Notes: a model not told the origin generated them from the letters alone. DNA of 64,000 bases from Mesorhizobium sp. AR02 (GCF_024746835.1 NZ_CP080531.1:5414001-5478000), one strand, 5' to 3'. Shown: positions 31,825 through 41,758, counted from the first letter of the stretch. Program-made: numbers and translations.

Positions 31825-32034
31825 ATGGAGGCCATTTCAATTGCCTGGTTCTTCATCTGGCAGCTCTGGCTGACGGCCTTGAGCCTCATCGAAGGACATC
31901 CAATGCATCGTGTGATTTTCCGTACCCTCATCCTAGTGGCCGCACTGGCGCTGCTCGGCTGCGAACGAAGCAGCCCCTTCGCCAAGCCAGAGCAGCCGGC
32001 CAAATCCTCGGCGGGGGCGATGTGGTCGCAGTGA
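31825..32034 (+). CDS. Small membrane protein/lipoprotein with two possible starts
   Basis: The ATG at 31825 follows CAGGAGA and gives 69 residues: a Trp-rich hydrophobic segment (ISIAWFFIWQLWLTALSLI), then an internal Met at 31903. From that Met (AAGGA upstream) the remaining 43 residues are by themselves a lipoprotein signal (FRTLILVAALALLGC) plus a short tail. Both starts have ribosome sites, so the DNA may encode a short leader fused to or overlapping a small lipoprotein. Function unknown. Confidence 0.55.
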   Translation: MEAISIAWFFIWQLWLTALSLIEGHPMHRVIFRTLILVAALALLGCERSSPFAKPEQPAKSSAGAMWSQ

Positions 32035-32037
32035 CCG

Positions 32038-32931
32038 TCAGTTCGCGGCGGAGCTGATGGCCGCGGCGAATGTGTTCAGGATGCTCACATTGCCTTCCAT
32101 GAGTTTCGACCTGCCGAAGACATGCCAGGTGACATGCACGGGTTGCGGCGCAAGATCGCAAAGCGTTATGCCGCGCGACGCCGCATCTCGCGGGACGCAC
32201 CAGGCGGGCAGGATGCTCGCCCCAAACCCTGCGGCAACAAGTTCGATGATCGCGCTCGTCGACTCGATGCGAACGATCTCCTTCGGCCAGACGCCGGCCG
32301 GGCTGAAGTATCGTTCGTATTCGAAGCCGTGCGCCGGATGGTATGAGAAGGCCAGGTAGCTTTGCTTCCTGAAGAACTCGGCTGCCAAGGGTGCGCTTGT
32401 CTGGGTGGAACTCGGCACGACGCCGACCAGCCTGTCCTGGAACAACGGCATCGATGGCAGGCTCTCAAGTTCCGGGCCGCCCGGCGATAGGAAAAGGTCG
32501 GCACTTCCGGCGATGATTGCGGATTGCAGGTCATGGTTTGCCAGCCTGACGAATTCGAGCTTGAGCGTGCCGTGCTCCTTGCTCAGCGCGGCGGCGACTG
32601 CCGGAAGCCAATGGACATGGTCGTAATGGCCGACGGCTATGCGCAATACTGGTGACGTGCCGCGATGCAGCTGGATGGCGTCGGCCTCCGCGGTCTTCAG
32701 CGTGTCCTCGGCATAGACGGCGGCTTCGAGCAATCGCTCGGCTGCTTCCGTCAACCTGATACCCCGACCCACCCGATCGAACAGGCGAATGCCGAGCCGG
32801 CGCTCGGCTTCCCGGATTTGATGGCTGGCCGCCGGCTGCGTCAGGCCAAGCGAAGTGGCGGCAGCGCCGAGCTGGCCGTGCCGGCGCACGGCGATCAGCA
32901 ACTGGTAATGCCGGCGGTCGAGATAGGTCAT
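32038..32931 (-). CDS. LysR-family transcriptional regulator
   Basis: A 297-residue LysR protein. The winged helix reads YQLLIAVRRHGQLGAAATSL followed by GLTQPAASHQIREAERRLG. The effector domain follows with LRIAVGHYDHVHWLPAVAAAL. It is close to the MetR-like group. It is divergent from the M24 peptidase-like gene, its probable target. The ATG at 32931 fits the family start; there is no strong ribosome site. Confidence 0.87.
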   Translation of the reverse strand: MTYLDRRHYQLLIAVRRHGQLGAAATSLGLTQPAASHQIREAERRLGIRLFDRVGRGIRLTEAAERLLEAAVYAEDTLKTAEADAIQLHRGTSPVLRIAVGHYDHVHWLPAVAAALSKEHGTLKLEFVRLANHDLQSAIIAGSADLFLSPGGPELESLPSMPLFQDRLVGVVPSSTQTSAPLAAEFFRKQSYLAFSYHPAHGFEYERYFSPAGVWPKEIVRIESTSAIIELVAAGFGASILPAWCVPRDAASRGITLCDLAPQPVHVTWHVFGRSKLMEGNVSILNTFAAAISSAAN

Positions 32932-33117
32932 ATGAGAATTTAGAATGATTTGGCGAGGAATAATCAATTGGAATTCGCACTGAGCCGAGCGCAATTTGCT
33001 TGGGCAACAACGCCTCGCGTTTGAGCCCGAACAGTCAGGGACGGCATTCCGGGGCCACATCATATGATCAGAATTCATTGCGGTGGGTTGCTGTCTGCAT
33101 CCGCCGGGAGGGTTGCC

Positions 33118-34350
33118 ATGCCGAGCCTGGTTCACGCCGCTGCCGAGAAGTTCGCCACGCTGTCGCTCGAGACGGTGCGCAGCGTCGAGATGCTTCGGCT
33201 CGACCGCGTGCGCCAGCAGGCTGCAGCCCACAATCTCTCGGCTGTGCTGCTCTTCGATCCGGTGAACATCCGCTATGCCACCGGTGTGCGCAACATGCAG
33301 GTCTATTCGGCGCGCAATCCGGCTCGTTATGTGTTCATCCCGGTGGTCGGACCGGTGGTGCTGTTCGAATACCGCGCCTGCGAGCATTTGGCGCAGAATC
33401 GCCCGACCGTCGACGAGATCCGGCCGGCGCGGCCGATCATGCCGCTGCATTCCGGCCACAAGCATGTCGGCCATCTCAGGGAATTCGTCGCCGACATCGA
33501 GGAGCTGGTGGCCAGGCATGGCGTCAACGGCCGCCGCATCGGCGTCGAGGCGACGACGACCGGCGCGATGCTGGCGCTTGCGGCGGCCGGCTTCGACATC
33601 ATCGATGCCCAGATCCCGGTGGAGAAGGCACGCGGCCTCAAGGTATCAGGCGAAGTCGACATGATCCGCGCCTCCTTGCGCCTCACCGAGGCCGCCGTGC
33701 GCGAGATGGAGGCGGCGCTGGTTCCCGGCGTCACCGAGAACGAGCTCTGGTCGGTGCTGCACCGCAAGCTGATCGCGGGCGGCGGCGACTATATCGAGAC
33801 GCGGCTCCTGACCTCCGGCGCGCACACCAATCCCTGGTTCCAGGAAACCTCGGACAAGGCCATCCAGGCCGGCGATCTCGTCGCCTTCGATACCGACGCG
33901 GTCGGCTGCTATGGCTATTACAGCGACTTCTCGCGCACCTTCCTGACCGGCGACAACAGGGCCTCGGCGGCGCAGCGGACGCTTTACGGGCTTGCTCAGG
34001 AGCAGATCGAGAGGAACGTCAATCTGCTGCGACCGGGGCTCGGGTTTCGCGAGTTTGCCGAGAGCGCGTGGCTGATCCCCGGCGCCTATCAGAAGCACCG
34101 CTACCTCTCCGTGCTGCATGGCTGCGGCATGACCGGCGAATATCCGATCATCGCGCACGCTTCGGATTGGGACGATGTCGGCAATGACGACAATGAAGTG
34201 TTCGTGCCGGGAATGACGGTCTGCGTCGAGAGCTTCATCGGTCATGAAGACGGTGGCGAGGGGGTGAAGCTCGAGGAGCAGGTGCTGATCACGGAAACTG
34301 GCGTCGAGAGGCTGTCGGTCTACGGATATTGCGACCGGCTCTCGGCCTGA
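33118..34350 (+). CDS. M24-family enzyme resembling DddP (DMSP lyase-like) or ectoine hydrolase
   Basis: A 410-residue pita-bread-fold protein. The metal ligands are Asp258, Asp260 and Asp270 (AFDTDAVGCYGYYSDFSRT), His334 (LHGCGM), and Glu371 and Glu386. This Asp/Asp/Asp rather than Asp/Asp/His start of the site, with segments such as LLFDPVNIRYATGVRNMQV and ETRLLTSGAHTNPWFQE, resembles the DMSP lyase DddP more than ordinary Xaa-Pro dipeptidases. Ectoine hydrolase (DoeA) is the main alternative. GGGAGGG precedes the ATG at 33118. The next gene is a peptide-type binding protein, and a LysR gene is divergent. Confidence 0.78.
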   Translation: MPSLVHAAAEKFATLSLETVRSVEMLRLDRVRQQAAAHNLSAVLLFDPVNIRYATGVRNMQVYSARNPARYVFIPVVGPVVLFEYRACEHLAQNRPTVDEIRPARPIMPLHSGHKHVGHLREFVADIEELVARHGVNGRRIGVEATTTGAMLALAAAGFDIIDAQIPVEKARGLKVSGEVDMIRASLRLTEAAVREMEAALVPGVTENELWSVLHRKLIAGGGDYIETRLLTSGAHTNPWFQETSDKAIQAGDLVAFDTDAVGCYGYYSDFSRTFLTGDNRASAAQRTLYGLAQEQIERNVNLLRPGLGFREFAESAWLIPGAYQKHRYLSVLHGCGMTGEYPIIAHASDWDDVGNDDNEVFVPGMTVCVESFIGHEDGGEGVKLEEQVLITETGVERLSVYGYCDRLSA

Positions 34351-34391
34351 GGGGCGAGCCATAGGCTGCGGTCAAGGGAGGAGGACATCAG

Positions 34392-36041
34392 ATGTCGACG
34401 AGCGAAGGAAATAATTGGCAGGCGAGGGCGAAGGTGACGGCCTTCGCGGACGAGGCGCGAGCCGGGCGACTTGACCGTCGCGAGTTCCTGGCGATCGCCA
34501 GCGCCTTGGGCCTGTCCACGGCCGCTGCCTATGCAATGATAGGCCTGTCCGCGCCGACGGCGGCACGCGCCGGGGAGCCGGTGAAGGGCGGCGTCCTGAA
34601 AGTCGCCACCGCGGTCAAGGGGATGAAGGATCCGCGTACATTCGACGAGGCGGAACTCGGCAATGCCGGGCGCCAGTTTCTGGAAACGCTGGTTAAATAC
34701 ACGACCGACTTCACCTTCGAGCCGATGCTCTTGGAGCGCTGGGAGGTCAATGCGGACGCGACCGACTATGTCCTTCACCTGCGCAAGGGTGTGACGTGGA
34801 ACAATGGTGACGGTTTCAACGCCGACGACGTGATGTTCAACATAGCGCGCTGGTGCGAGAAGAATGCTGCCGGCAACTCCATGGCCGGGCGCATGGGCGC
34901 GCTGATCGACGACAAGACCGGCAAGCTGCGTGATGGCGTCGTCACCAAGGTGGACGACCATACGGTGCGCCTGCAACTGGCGACTTCCGACATCTCGATC
35001 ATTCCCAGCCTTTCGGACTACCCCGCTCTGATCGTCCACCGCGACTACGACAAGTCGGGCGGAAATCTCATCACCAATCCCGTCGGCACCGGGCCGTTCG
35101 AGCTCGTGTCGTACGAGGTCGGCCAGAAAGCTGTCTTCAAGCGTCGCGAGAAGGGCTCCTGGTGGGGCGGTGAGGTCTATCTCGATGGCATCGAGTTCAT
35201 CGACTACGGATCGGATCCGTCGGCATTGGTCAGTGCCTTCGAGTCGGGCGAGATCCACACCAATTACGAGACGACGGGCGACATGGTCGCGGTGATGGAC
35301 GGGCTCGGCTTGCAGAAATCCGAAATCCTGACGGCGGGCACGATCGTGGCGCGCACCTCGGTGTTGGCCAAGCCTTACGATGACGTGCGGGTGCGCCGGG
35401 CGCTGCAACTGGCGGTCGACAATTCCGCCGTGCTTCTTCTCGGCTATGCCGGGCTCGGTTCAGCGGCCGAGAACCATCATGTCTGTCCCATTCAACCCGA
35501 CTACGCCAAATTGCCGCCGGTCGCCCGCGACCTGAAGCAGGCCAAGGCATTGATGGCGCAGGCCGGCCAGGCGGATTTCGAGCATGAGCTGATCTCGCTC
35601 GACGAGGAGTGGCACAAGAACACCGGCGACGCGATCGCCGCGCAACTGCGCGAAGCCGGATTCAAGGTCAAACGCACCGTGCTGCCGGGATCGACGTTCT
35701 GGAACGACTGGACCAAATATCCGTTCTCGCTGACGGTCTGGTCGATGCGCCCGCTCGGCGTGCAGACGCTGGCCATCGCCTACCGGACGGGCGAGGCATG
35801 GAACGAGAGTTCGTTCTCCGACAAGACGTTCGACGACATCGTCACCAAGGCATTGTCGGTCGCCGATCCGGCTACGCGGCGCGATCTCATCGGCAAGGCC
35901 GAAAAGATACTCCAGGATTCGGGTGTCATCATCCAACCTTTCTGGCGCAAGCTGTTTTGCCACTCGGCCACAATCCTGCAGGGCCGCCGGATGCACCCGA
36001 CGGGAGAGACCTATTTCGACAAGGCCTGGCTTCAGGCCTGA
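34392..36041 (+). CDS. Family 5 (peptide/nickel/opine) ABC substrate-binding protein
   Basis: A 549-residue exported protein. The N-terminus has a twin-arginine signal ([21 protein letters not shown]), an export route used by some family 5 binding proteins. The body has the SBP_bac_5 features [34 protein letters not shown] and [26 protein letters not shown] precedes the start. No permease or ATPase genes follow, so the partner transporter lies elsewhere or is absent. It is co-directional with the M24 gene. Confidence 0.87.
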   Translation: MSTSEGNNWQARAKVTAFADEARAGRLDRREFLAIASALGLSTAAAYAMIGLSAPTAARAGEPVKGGVLKVATAVKGMKDPRTFDEAELGNAGRQFLETLVKYTTDFTFEPMLLERWEVNADATDYVLHLRKGVTWNNGDGFNADDVMFNIARWCEKNAAGNSMAGRMGALIDDKTGKLRDGVVTKVDDHTVRLQLATSDISIIPSLSDYPALIVHRDYDKSGGNLITNPVGTGPFELVSYEVGQKAVFKRREKGSWWGGEVYLDGIEFIDYGSDPSALVSAFESGEIHTNYETTGDMVAVMDGLGLQKSEILTAGTIVARTSVLAKPYDDVRVRRALQLAVDNSAVLLLGYAGLGSAAENHHVCPIQPDYAKLPPVARDLKQAKALMAQAGQADFEHELISLDEEWHKNTGDAIAAQLREAGFKVKRTVLPGSTFWNDWTKYPFSLTVWSMRPLGVQTLAIAYRTGEAWNESSFSDKTFDDIVTKALSVADPATRRDLIGKAEKILQDSGVIIQPFWRKLFCHSATILQGRRMHPTGETYFDKAWLQA

Positions 36042-36142
36042 GTGCTGGCAGGCCGGGACGCTGCCCATGCCGCGTTCCGGTAACTGTTTCTTCTCTGGTT
36101 TTGCTGCAGATTGCCCGTGGGTGGAGCAGGCGAAAACAGACG

Positions 36143-38242
36143 ATGGCGCGTCAGGGCAAGAAAAGTCGCAACGGAGCGTTCTGGGGCAAGGCCCTGGAGC
36201 GTGCCCATCTTGGCGTCTGGGACTGGGATCTTAGCACCGGCGACTGCTTCTATTCGGCGACCTGGGCGCGAATGCTGGGCTACGCGGACAATGAACTCGC
36301 CAACACCAGCGACCTATGGCTGCAACTCACCCATCCCGACGACCGCGAACGGGCGCTGGCCAGTGGCGACCGTCACATTGCCGGGCTGACGGATGCCATC
36401 GAGACCGAACTACGGCTAAAGCACAAGCAGGGCCACTGGGTGTGGGTGCTCGACCGCGGCGGTATTGTCGAGCGCGGCGCGGACGGGCAGCCGCTGCGGC
36501 TGATGGGCGTGCAGACCGACATTTCGAAGCAAAAGGCGGCCGAAGCCGCGCTCGAACAGGTCAATGTCCGCTTCCGCCTGGCGCTCGCCGCCAGCGGCAC
36601 CGGCATCTGGCATTACGACATCGCCACCCACAAGAGCTATTGGGACGCCCGCACCAGGGAGATGTTCGGTGTCGCCGCCGATGCCGACGAGGTGCCGCCA
36701 GACCTCTGGCACAGCTTCCTGCACCCCGACGACAAGGAAGCCACCGAACGCGCCCACCAGCCGCCCCCCGGCTCGAACGGCGTCACCGCCTCGCAATACC
36801 GCATCATCAAGCGCGACGGCGAGGTCCGCCATATCGAATCGCTGGTGCGTTACATTGCCGTCGCGGGCGCGGCCGGCCAGATCCTCGGCACGGTGCGCGA
36901 CATCACCGAGGACAAGCTGCGCGAACAGGAGCTTGCCTTCGCCGCCCGCCACGACGCGCTGACCGGCCTGTGGAACCGCGCCGCCTTCGACAGGCTGCTT
37001 GCCGACCACATCGCCACGGGCGTGCCGCTGGCGGTGTTCTATGTCGATCTCGACTACTTCAAGGCGCTCAACGACTTCGCCGGCCACGCCGCCGGCGATC
37101 TGGCGCTGAAGAGCGTGGCGGCCGGCATTGGCCGCTGCCTGCCGCCATCGGCGCATGCGGCACGCCTCGGCGGCGACGAGTTCGCCTTGCTGGTGCCCCA
37201 TTGCGACGCCGCGCAGGCCGAGCGGCTGGCCGGCGCCATACTGGCGGCCGTGCGCGGTGCCGATCTCGGCCTTGCCGCGACCGCGCGGCGGCTCGCGGCA
37301 AGCATCGGCATCGCCATCGTCAACGACCGGGCCACCACGGTTGCCGACGCGCTGGCCTGCGCCGATGACGCCTGCTACGCGGCCAAGGCCGCCGGGCGTG
37401 ACCGGTTCGCGGTGTTTTCGGCCGAGGCCAATTCCGGCGGCCTCAACGCGGCGCGGCTCGCCGCCGACACGGTCGACGCCATGGAGGACGGCCGGCTGAA
37501 ACTGTTCGGCCAGGAGATCCACCGGCTGGGAAGACCCTGGCAGGAAAGCCGCCATGTCGAGGTGCTGGCGCGGCTTGCCGGGCGTAGTGGCAAGCTGATC
37601 CCGCCCAGCGAATTCATACCGGCGGCGGAGCGCTTCGGCATTGCCGCCAGGCTCGATCGCTGGATCATCCGCACCGCGCTGTCGCGGCATGGCGCGGCGA
37701 TGAAGTCCGGCGCGATCACGCTCGGCTTCAACCTGTCGGCGCAGACGTTGAGCGATCCCGGGCTGTGGGACTTCGTCGACAGCATCATCGAGCAAACCGG
37801 GGCGCCGCATTCCGGCATCGGCTTCGAGATCACCGAAACCGCCGCCGTCACCAATTTCGACGCCGCAGAGACATTCGTGCGCAAGGCGCGCGAGCGGCGC
37901 TGCAAAGTCAGCCTCGACGATTTCGGCGCCGGCATGAGCTCGTTCGAATATCTCAGGCGCTTTCCCGTCGATGCCATCAAGATCGACGGCTCCTTCATCG
38001 AGCACATCGCCGAGAGCCGTTTCGACCGCGAAATTGTGCTGGCCATCACCAGCATCGCCCGCAGCCTCGGCTGCCACGTGGTGGGCGAGAAGATCGAACG
38101 GCAGGACACGCTGGCCATGCTCAGCGATATGGGAGTCGATTTCGGCCAGGGTTTTCTACTGCACCGGCCCGAACCGCTGGAGCAGATCGTGGCGCGTGCG
38201 ACCGGGCCGGCAGACGGAGCTCGGGCCCGCAGAGCATCATAA
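36143..38242 (+). CDS. PAS-PAS-GGDEF-EAL cyclic-di-GMP protein
   Basis: A 699-residue soluble protein. Two PAS domains (about 18-130 and 145-262) precede a diguanylate cyclase domain with an intact GGDEF at 343-347, and a phosphodiesterase domain from about 440. In the latter the EAL signature reads EVL (Glu473), and the later FEITE, LDDFG and KIDGSF motifs are present. The usual AEGVE reads GEKIE. Synthesis of c-di-GMP looks possible; hydrolysis is less certain. The ATG at 36143 was chosen at the start of PAS homology; the open frame upstream overlaps the binding-protein gene. Confidence 0.87.
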   Translation: MARQGKKSRNGAFWGKALERAHLGVWDWDLSTGDCFYSATWARMLGYADNELANTSDLWLQLTHPDDRERALASGDRHIAGLTDAIETELRLKHKQGHWVWVLDRGGIVERGADGQPLRLMGVQTDISKQKAAEAALEQVNVRFRLALAASGTGIWHYDIATHKSYWDARTREMFGVAADADEVPPDLWHSFLHPDDKEATERAHQPPPGSNGVTASQYRIIKRDGEVRHIESLVRYIAVAGAAGQILGTVRDITEDKLREQELAFAARHDALTGLWNRAAFDRLLADHIATGVPLAVFYVDLDYFKALNDFAGHAAGDLALKSVAAGIGRCLPPSAHAARLGGDEFALLVPHCDAAQAERLAGAILAAVRGADLGLAATARRLAASIGIAIVNDRATTVADALACADDACYAAKAAGRDRFAVFSAEANSGGLNAARLAADTVDAMEDGRLKLFGQEIHRLGRPWQESRHVEVLARLAGRSGKLIPPSEFIPAAERFGIAARLDRWIIRTALSRHGAAMKSGAITLGFNLSAQTLSDPGLWDFVDSIIEQTGAPHSGIGFEITETAAVTNFDAAETFVRKARERRCKVSLDDFGAGMSSFEYLRRFPVDAIKIDGSFIEHIAESRFDREIVLAITSIARSLGCHVVGEKIERQDTLAMLSDMGVDFGQGFLLHRPEPLEQIVARATGPADGARARRAS

Positions 38243-38449
38243 TCAGACAGGGTGCCGCGCCGTCGCTTGCGGAAAGTCCAGCACCCCGGTCTCGGGCCGC
38301 CTGTATTGTGCCTCCGCCACCATTTCGATCAGCAGGTCGAGGGCCTCGCATGCCGCGCGGCTCGTCTCGTCACTGCCGCGCAGATAGTGATAGGCACGTT
38401 CGAGATGGATGCGGGCGGCTGAAAAATCGCTGGTCAATGATCCCTCCAT
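38243..38449 (-). CDS. Small conserved-looking protein of unknown function
   Basis: A 68-residue, mainly helical protein (AARIHLERAYHYLRGSDETS, then RAACEALDLLIEMVAEAQ). It starts with GGGCGAG upstream and ends exactly against the stop of the GGDEF-EAL gene on the other strand. It is soluble with no signal peptide. I do not recognise a family. Confidence 0.6.
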   Translation of the reverse strand: MEGSLTSDFSAARIHLERAYHYLRGSDETSRAACEALDLLIEMVAEAQYRRPETGVLDFPQATARHPV

Positions 38450-38626
38450 GATCTCGCCCTAATATATCTTGGGCCGGCCGGCGGAACGCGGGGTAAATAT
38501 CCACAGGCGGTTTTTATTCAAATGCCGTTGGATCGCGGCCGCGCTGTCAGGAGAGACGTCTCCCAGCCTTTGCCATGCCTTGCCGCGCGGCTAGAGTGAC
38601 GGCCTCCCTTGTCCGAGGTGACATTC

Positions 38627-39346
38627 ATGATCGTCCAGGCTTGCATCAACGGCGCGCGTCCGCGTGATTTCCACCCGAAGCTGCCGCTCGACGCGCAGGC
38701 CATGGCCCGCGATGCCGCCGCGTGCGTCGCCGCTGGGGCCGCCGAACTGCACATCCATCCGCGCGCTGCCGACGGGCGCGAAAGCCTGGCTGCGGTCGAC
38801 GAGACAGTGCTGGCGGTGCGCCAGGCCTGCCCGGGCACGCTCGTCGGTGTCTCGACCGGCGCCTGGATCGAGAACGATGTCGCGCGGACCCGCAAGGCGA
38901 TCGCCGGCTGGCGCGAGCTGCCCGACTATGCCTCGGTCAACCTGGCGGAAGCCGACGCGCCCGCCGTGATGGAGCTGTTGCGCCAGCGCGGCGTCGGCAT
39001 CGAGGCTGGGCTCGCCACGACAGGAGATGCCGAGCGCTTCGTCAGCCTTGCCGATCACAGCCAAGTGCTGCGCATCCTGATCGAGATCGACATCCAGGAT
39101 TTGTCCAAAGCGCTCGACGAGGCGCACGGCATCGCCGCCGTGCTGGAGCGTGCCGAAGCGCGGCGGCCGATCCTGCTGCACGGCGTCGACGCCACGGTCT
39201 GGCCGTTCGTGGAACTGGCGCATCAAAAGCACTGGTCGACGCGCGTCGGGCTGGAAGATGGCAAGACGCTGGCCGATGGAACCGTGGCGAAGGACAATGC
39301 GGAAATCGTTGCCGCGGCTGTCGCTATCTTCCGGTCGGCCGGCTGA
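38627..39346 (+). CDS. BKACE-family beta-keto acid cleavage enzyme
   Basis: A 239-residue member of the DUF849 family, which condenses a beta-keto acid with acetyl-CoA to give a CoA ester and acetoacetate. The zinc motif HIHPR lies near residues 42-46, and the TIM-barrel strands follow with SVNLAEADAP and HGVDATVWPF. It is shorter than the 270-310 residues usual for BKACE enzymes, so some loops are missing. GAGGTGA precedes the ATG. It converges with the CoA ligase. Confidence 0.75.
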   Translation: MIVQACINGARPRDFHPKLPLDAQAMARDAAACVAAGAAELHIHPRAADGRESLAAVDETVLAVRQACPGTLVGVSTGAWIENDVARTRKAIAGWRELPDYASVNLAEADAPAVMELLRQRGVGIEAGLATTGDAERFVSLADHSQVLRILIEIDIQDLSKALDEAHGIAAVLERAEARRPILLHGVDATVWPFVELAHQKHWSTRVGLEDGKTLADGTVAKDNAEIVAAAVAIFRSAG

Positions 39347-39351
39347 ATGGC

Positions 39352-40866
39352 TCAGTCCTGCGCGCCGGCTGGTGTTGTCCATGTGCGAAGGATGTGTTTC
39401 TGGATCTTGCCGGATGCGGTGCGCGGCAGCGCCTCGGTGAGCCGGAACTCTTTCGGCACCTTGTAGCGGGCGATCCGGGCGCCGCAATGGCTTGCCAGAT
39501 CGGCCGGATCGACAACGCAACCGGGTTTCACCACGACGAAGGCGCGTCCGACTTCGCCCCAGCGCGCGTCGGCGATGCCGATCACGGCGGCTTCGGCGAT
39601 GCCGGGATGGTCGAGCAACACGGTTTCGATTTCGACGGGATAGACGTTCTCGCCGCCGGAGATGAACATGTCCTTGCTGCGGTCGACGATGGTGACGAAG
39701 CCCTCGTCGTCCTGCCGCCCGATGTCGCCGGTGCGGAACCAGCCATCGGCGGTGAAGGCGCGGGCCGTCTCTTCCGGCCGGTTCCAGTAGCCTGGCGTGA
39801 TTGAGGGGCCGGACAGCCATATCTCGCCTGGCACACCGGCAGCGACGTCGCGGCCATGGGCGTCGACAATGCGCAGGCCGATCGTCGGCGCCGGCAGGCC
39901 GGACGAGCCCGCCTTGGCTGCGATCCGGTCCGCGTCGACCGGCATGCAAAGCACGGTGCCGGCTTCGGTCATGCCGAAGCCGTCGGCCAGGCGGATGCCT
40001 TGTGCCAGCCACCAGTTGATATCGGCGGCCGGGTTGGGCGCGCCGCCGGTGAAGATTGCGGTGAGGGTGGTCCAGGTCGAAGGCGCGAAATCCGGGTGGT
40101 CGCGCAGCATTTTGGCCATCTGTGGCACGCAGAAATAGTGGGTGACACCAAGGGCTGGATCGGCGAGGCGACGGTTGGTGGCGGCGGCATCGAAGCCGGG
40201 CGAGATCAGCACCGTGCCGCCCTGCAGCAGCGGCGGACGCAGGCTGGTGATGAGGCCGATGACATGGAACATCGGCGCGTCGCAGAGGAAGATGCTGGCA
40301 TTGCCGACCCGGCCCAGCACGCCGAAGTTGACCGCGGTGGCCAAGGCATTGCGCTCGGTGACGATGACGCCCTTTGGCAGGCCTGACGTGCCCGATGTGT
40401 AGAGGATGATCGACGGCATATCGTCGGCGGACAGGGGACGGCGCTGCGCTGGCTGCGCGGCTTCCACGGCGGCTGCGAAGGCCGTGACCTCGATGGTGAT
40501 ACAGCCCTTGGGCAGCGTTGCGGCCAGCGGCGCGTCATGCAACAGCAGCGCCGGATCGCAATCGGCAAGGATCGCCTGCTGTTCGGCACCGGCAAGCCGC
40601 CAGTTGACCGGCACGAAGATGGCGCCAAGCCGCATTGCGGCCTGTTGCAGGATCAGCAGATCGGCGCTGTTGCGGGCCAGCGTGGCGATCCGTTGCCCCT
40701 GCTTGACGCCGTAGCCAGTCTCGAGGACGCCGATGGCGCGCTGGATGGCTTCGTCAAGCGCGGCATAAGTCCAGCGCCGGCCGGATGCCAGGTCGACGCA
40801 GGCGAGACGATCCGGTTGTGCCCTGGCATGCAGGGCCACGGGATCGGGCGTTGTCCAGGCCGGCAT
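39352..40866 (-). CDS. Acyl-CoA synthetase, probable feruloyl/p-coumaroyl-CoA ligase
   Basis: A 504-residue class I adenylate-forming enzyme. The P-loop YTSGTSGLPKG lies near residue 156, GFGMTEAG and GWFRTGD follow, and the catalytic lysine sits in LPRTASGKIQ near the C-terminus. Two ATGs six bases apart (40872 and 40866) follow GGGAGG; 40866 has the better spacing. The next gene upstream on the same strand is a hydroxycinnamoyl-CoA hydratase-lyase. A ferulate- or p-coumarate-activating role therefore follows from context, not from the ligase sequence alone. Confidence 0.83.
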   Translation of the reverse strand: MPAWTTPDPVALHARAQPDRLACVDLASGRRWTYAALDEAIQRAIGVLETGYGVKQGQRIATLARNSADLLILQQAAMRLGAIFVPVNWRLAGAEQQAILADCDPALLLHDAPLAATLPKGCITIEVTAFAAAVEAAQPAQRRPLSADDMPSIILYTSGTSGLPKGVIVTERNALATAVNFGVLGRVGNASIFLCDAPMFHVIGLITSLRPPLLQGGTVLISPGFDAAATNRRLADPALGVTHYFCVPQMAKMLRDHPDFAPSTWTTLTAIFTGGAPNPAADINWWLAQGIRLADGFGMTEAGTVLCMPVDADRIAAKAGSSGLPAPTIGLRIVDAHGRDVAAGVPGEIWLSGPSITPGYWNRPEETARAFTADGWFRTGDIGRQDDEGFVTIVDRSKDMFISGGENVYPVEIETVLLDHPGIAEAAVIGIADARWGEVGRAFVVVKPGCVVDPADLASHCGARIARYKVPKEFRLTEALPRTASGKIQKHILRTWTTPAGAQD

Positions 40867-40904
40867 TCGCATCTCCTCCCAGATTGCGTCGGTGGTTTAT
40901 GGCA

Positions 40905-41720
40905 TCATCTGGCCTTGTCGTAAGCGCCGAGACCCGGCTTGTAGCTCTTTTCGTCGATAAACTGGCGGATGCCTTCCTTGCGGCCCGAATTGTCGTGGAA
41001 GTTCGCCGCCTCCTGGGCGCGGACGAGATAGTCCTCGGCATTGTCATAGGTCATCTCGGCAACACGGCGGATGGCGTCCTTGGTTGCCTTCAGCGCAATC
41101 GGGTTCTTCTTCAGCAAGGTGTTGGCGACCTCGGTGACCCGCGTCTTCAGATCCGCCAGCGGCAGGCTTTCATTGACCAGCTTCCAGGCGGCGGCCTTTT
41201 TGCCGTCGATGAGTTCGCCGGTCAGTGCGTGGTACATGGCATCGCGCATCGACAGGAGGTCGACCACCACTTTGGTGGCGCCGCCGCCGGGCAGGATGCC
41301 CCAGTTGATCTCGGACAAGGCGAACTGCGCCTCGTCGGCGGCAAAGGCGAGGTCGCAAGCGAAGAGCGGACCATAGCCGCCGCCAAAGCACCAGCCATTG
41401 ACCATGGCGATGGTCGGCTTGCCGTACCAGCGCAGACGCCGCCACCAGCCATAGGCTTCCGCTTGCGCCTTGCGGATGGCACCAAGGCCCTTGGCCTCGG
41501 TCTCGCGGAAATACTCCTTGAGGTCCATGCCGGCCGACCAGGCGCTGCCTTCGCCCGACAGCACCAGCACGCCGACATCGTCGCGGAACTCGAGTTCGTC
41601 GAGGACCTCCATCATGCGCCGGTTGAGCGCCGGGTTCATGCAGTTGCGCTTGTCCGGCCGGTTGAAGCGCACCCAGGCGATGTCGTTCTCGATGTCGAAG
41701 GCAACGGTCTCATCGGTCAT
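40905..41720 (-). CDS. p-Hydroxycinnamoyl-CoA hydratase/lyase (feruloyl-CoA to vanillin)
   Basis: A 271-residue crotonase-fold enzyme. Signature segments MDLKEYFRE, PTIAMVNGWCFGGGYGPLFA, DEAQFALSEINWGI and KSYKPGLGAYDK are those of the Pseudomonas hydroxycinnamoyl-CoA hydratase-lyase, which converts feruloyl-CoA to vanillin and acetyl-CoA. The start at 41720 follows GGGAGG with 8-base spacing; the longer reading to 41750 lacks one. It forms an operon with the CoA ligase and is divergent from a MarR gene. Vanillin dehydrogenase is not in the window. Confidence 0.9.
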   Translation of the reverse strand: MTDETVAFDIENDIAWVRFNRPDKRNCMNPALNRRMMEVLDELEFRDDVGVLVLSGEGSAWSAGMDLKEYFRETEAKGLGAIRKAQAEAYGWWRRLRWYGKPTIAMVNGWCFGGGYGPLFACDLAFAADEAQFALSEINWGILPGGGATKVVVDLLSMRDAMYHALTGELIDGKKAAAWKLVNESLPLADLKTRVTEVANTLLKKNPIALKATKDAIRRVAEMTYDNAEDYLVRAQEAANFHDNSGRKEGIRQFIDEKSYKPGLGAYDKAR

Positions 41721-41758
41721 GTCGGTATCCTCCCGCCCCACCTCAGCCATGGAAAATT

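Noticed and set aside
36416..38077. 553-codon minus-strand frame across the GGDEF-EAL gene
   Set aside because: Antisense shadow. The plus-strand frame has complete PAS, GGDEF and EAL motifs.
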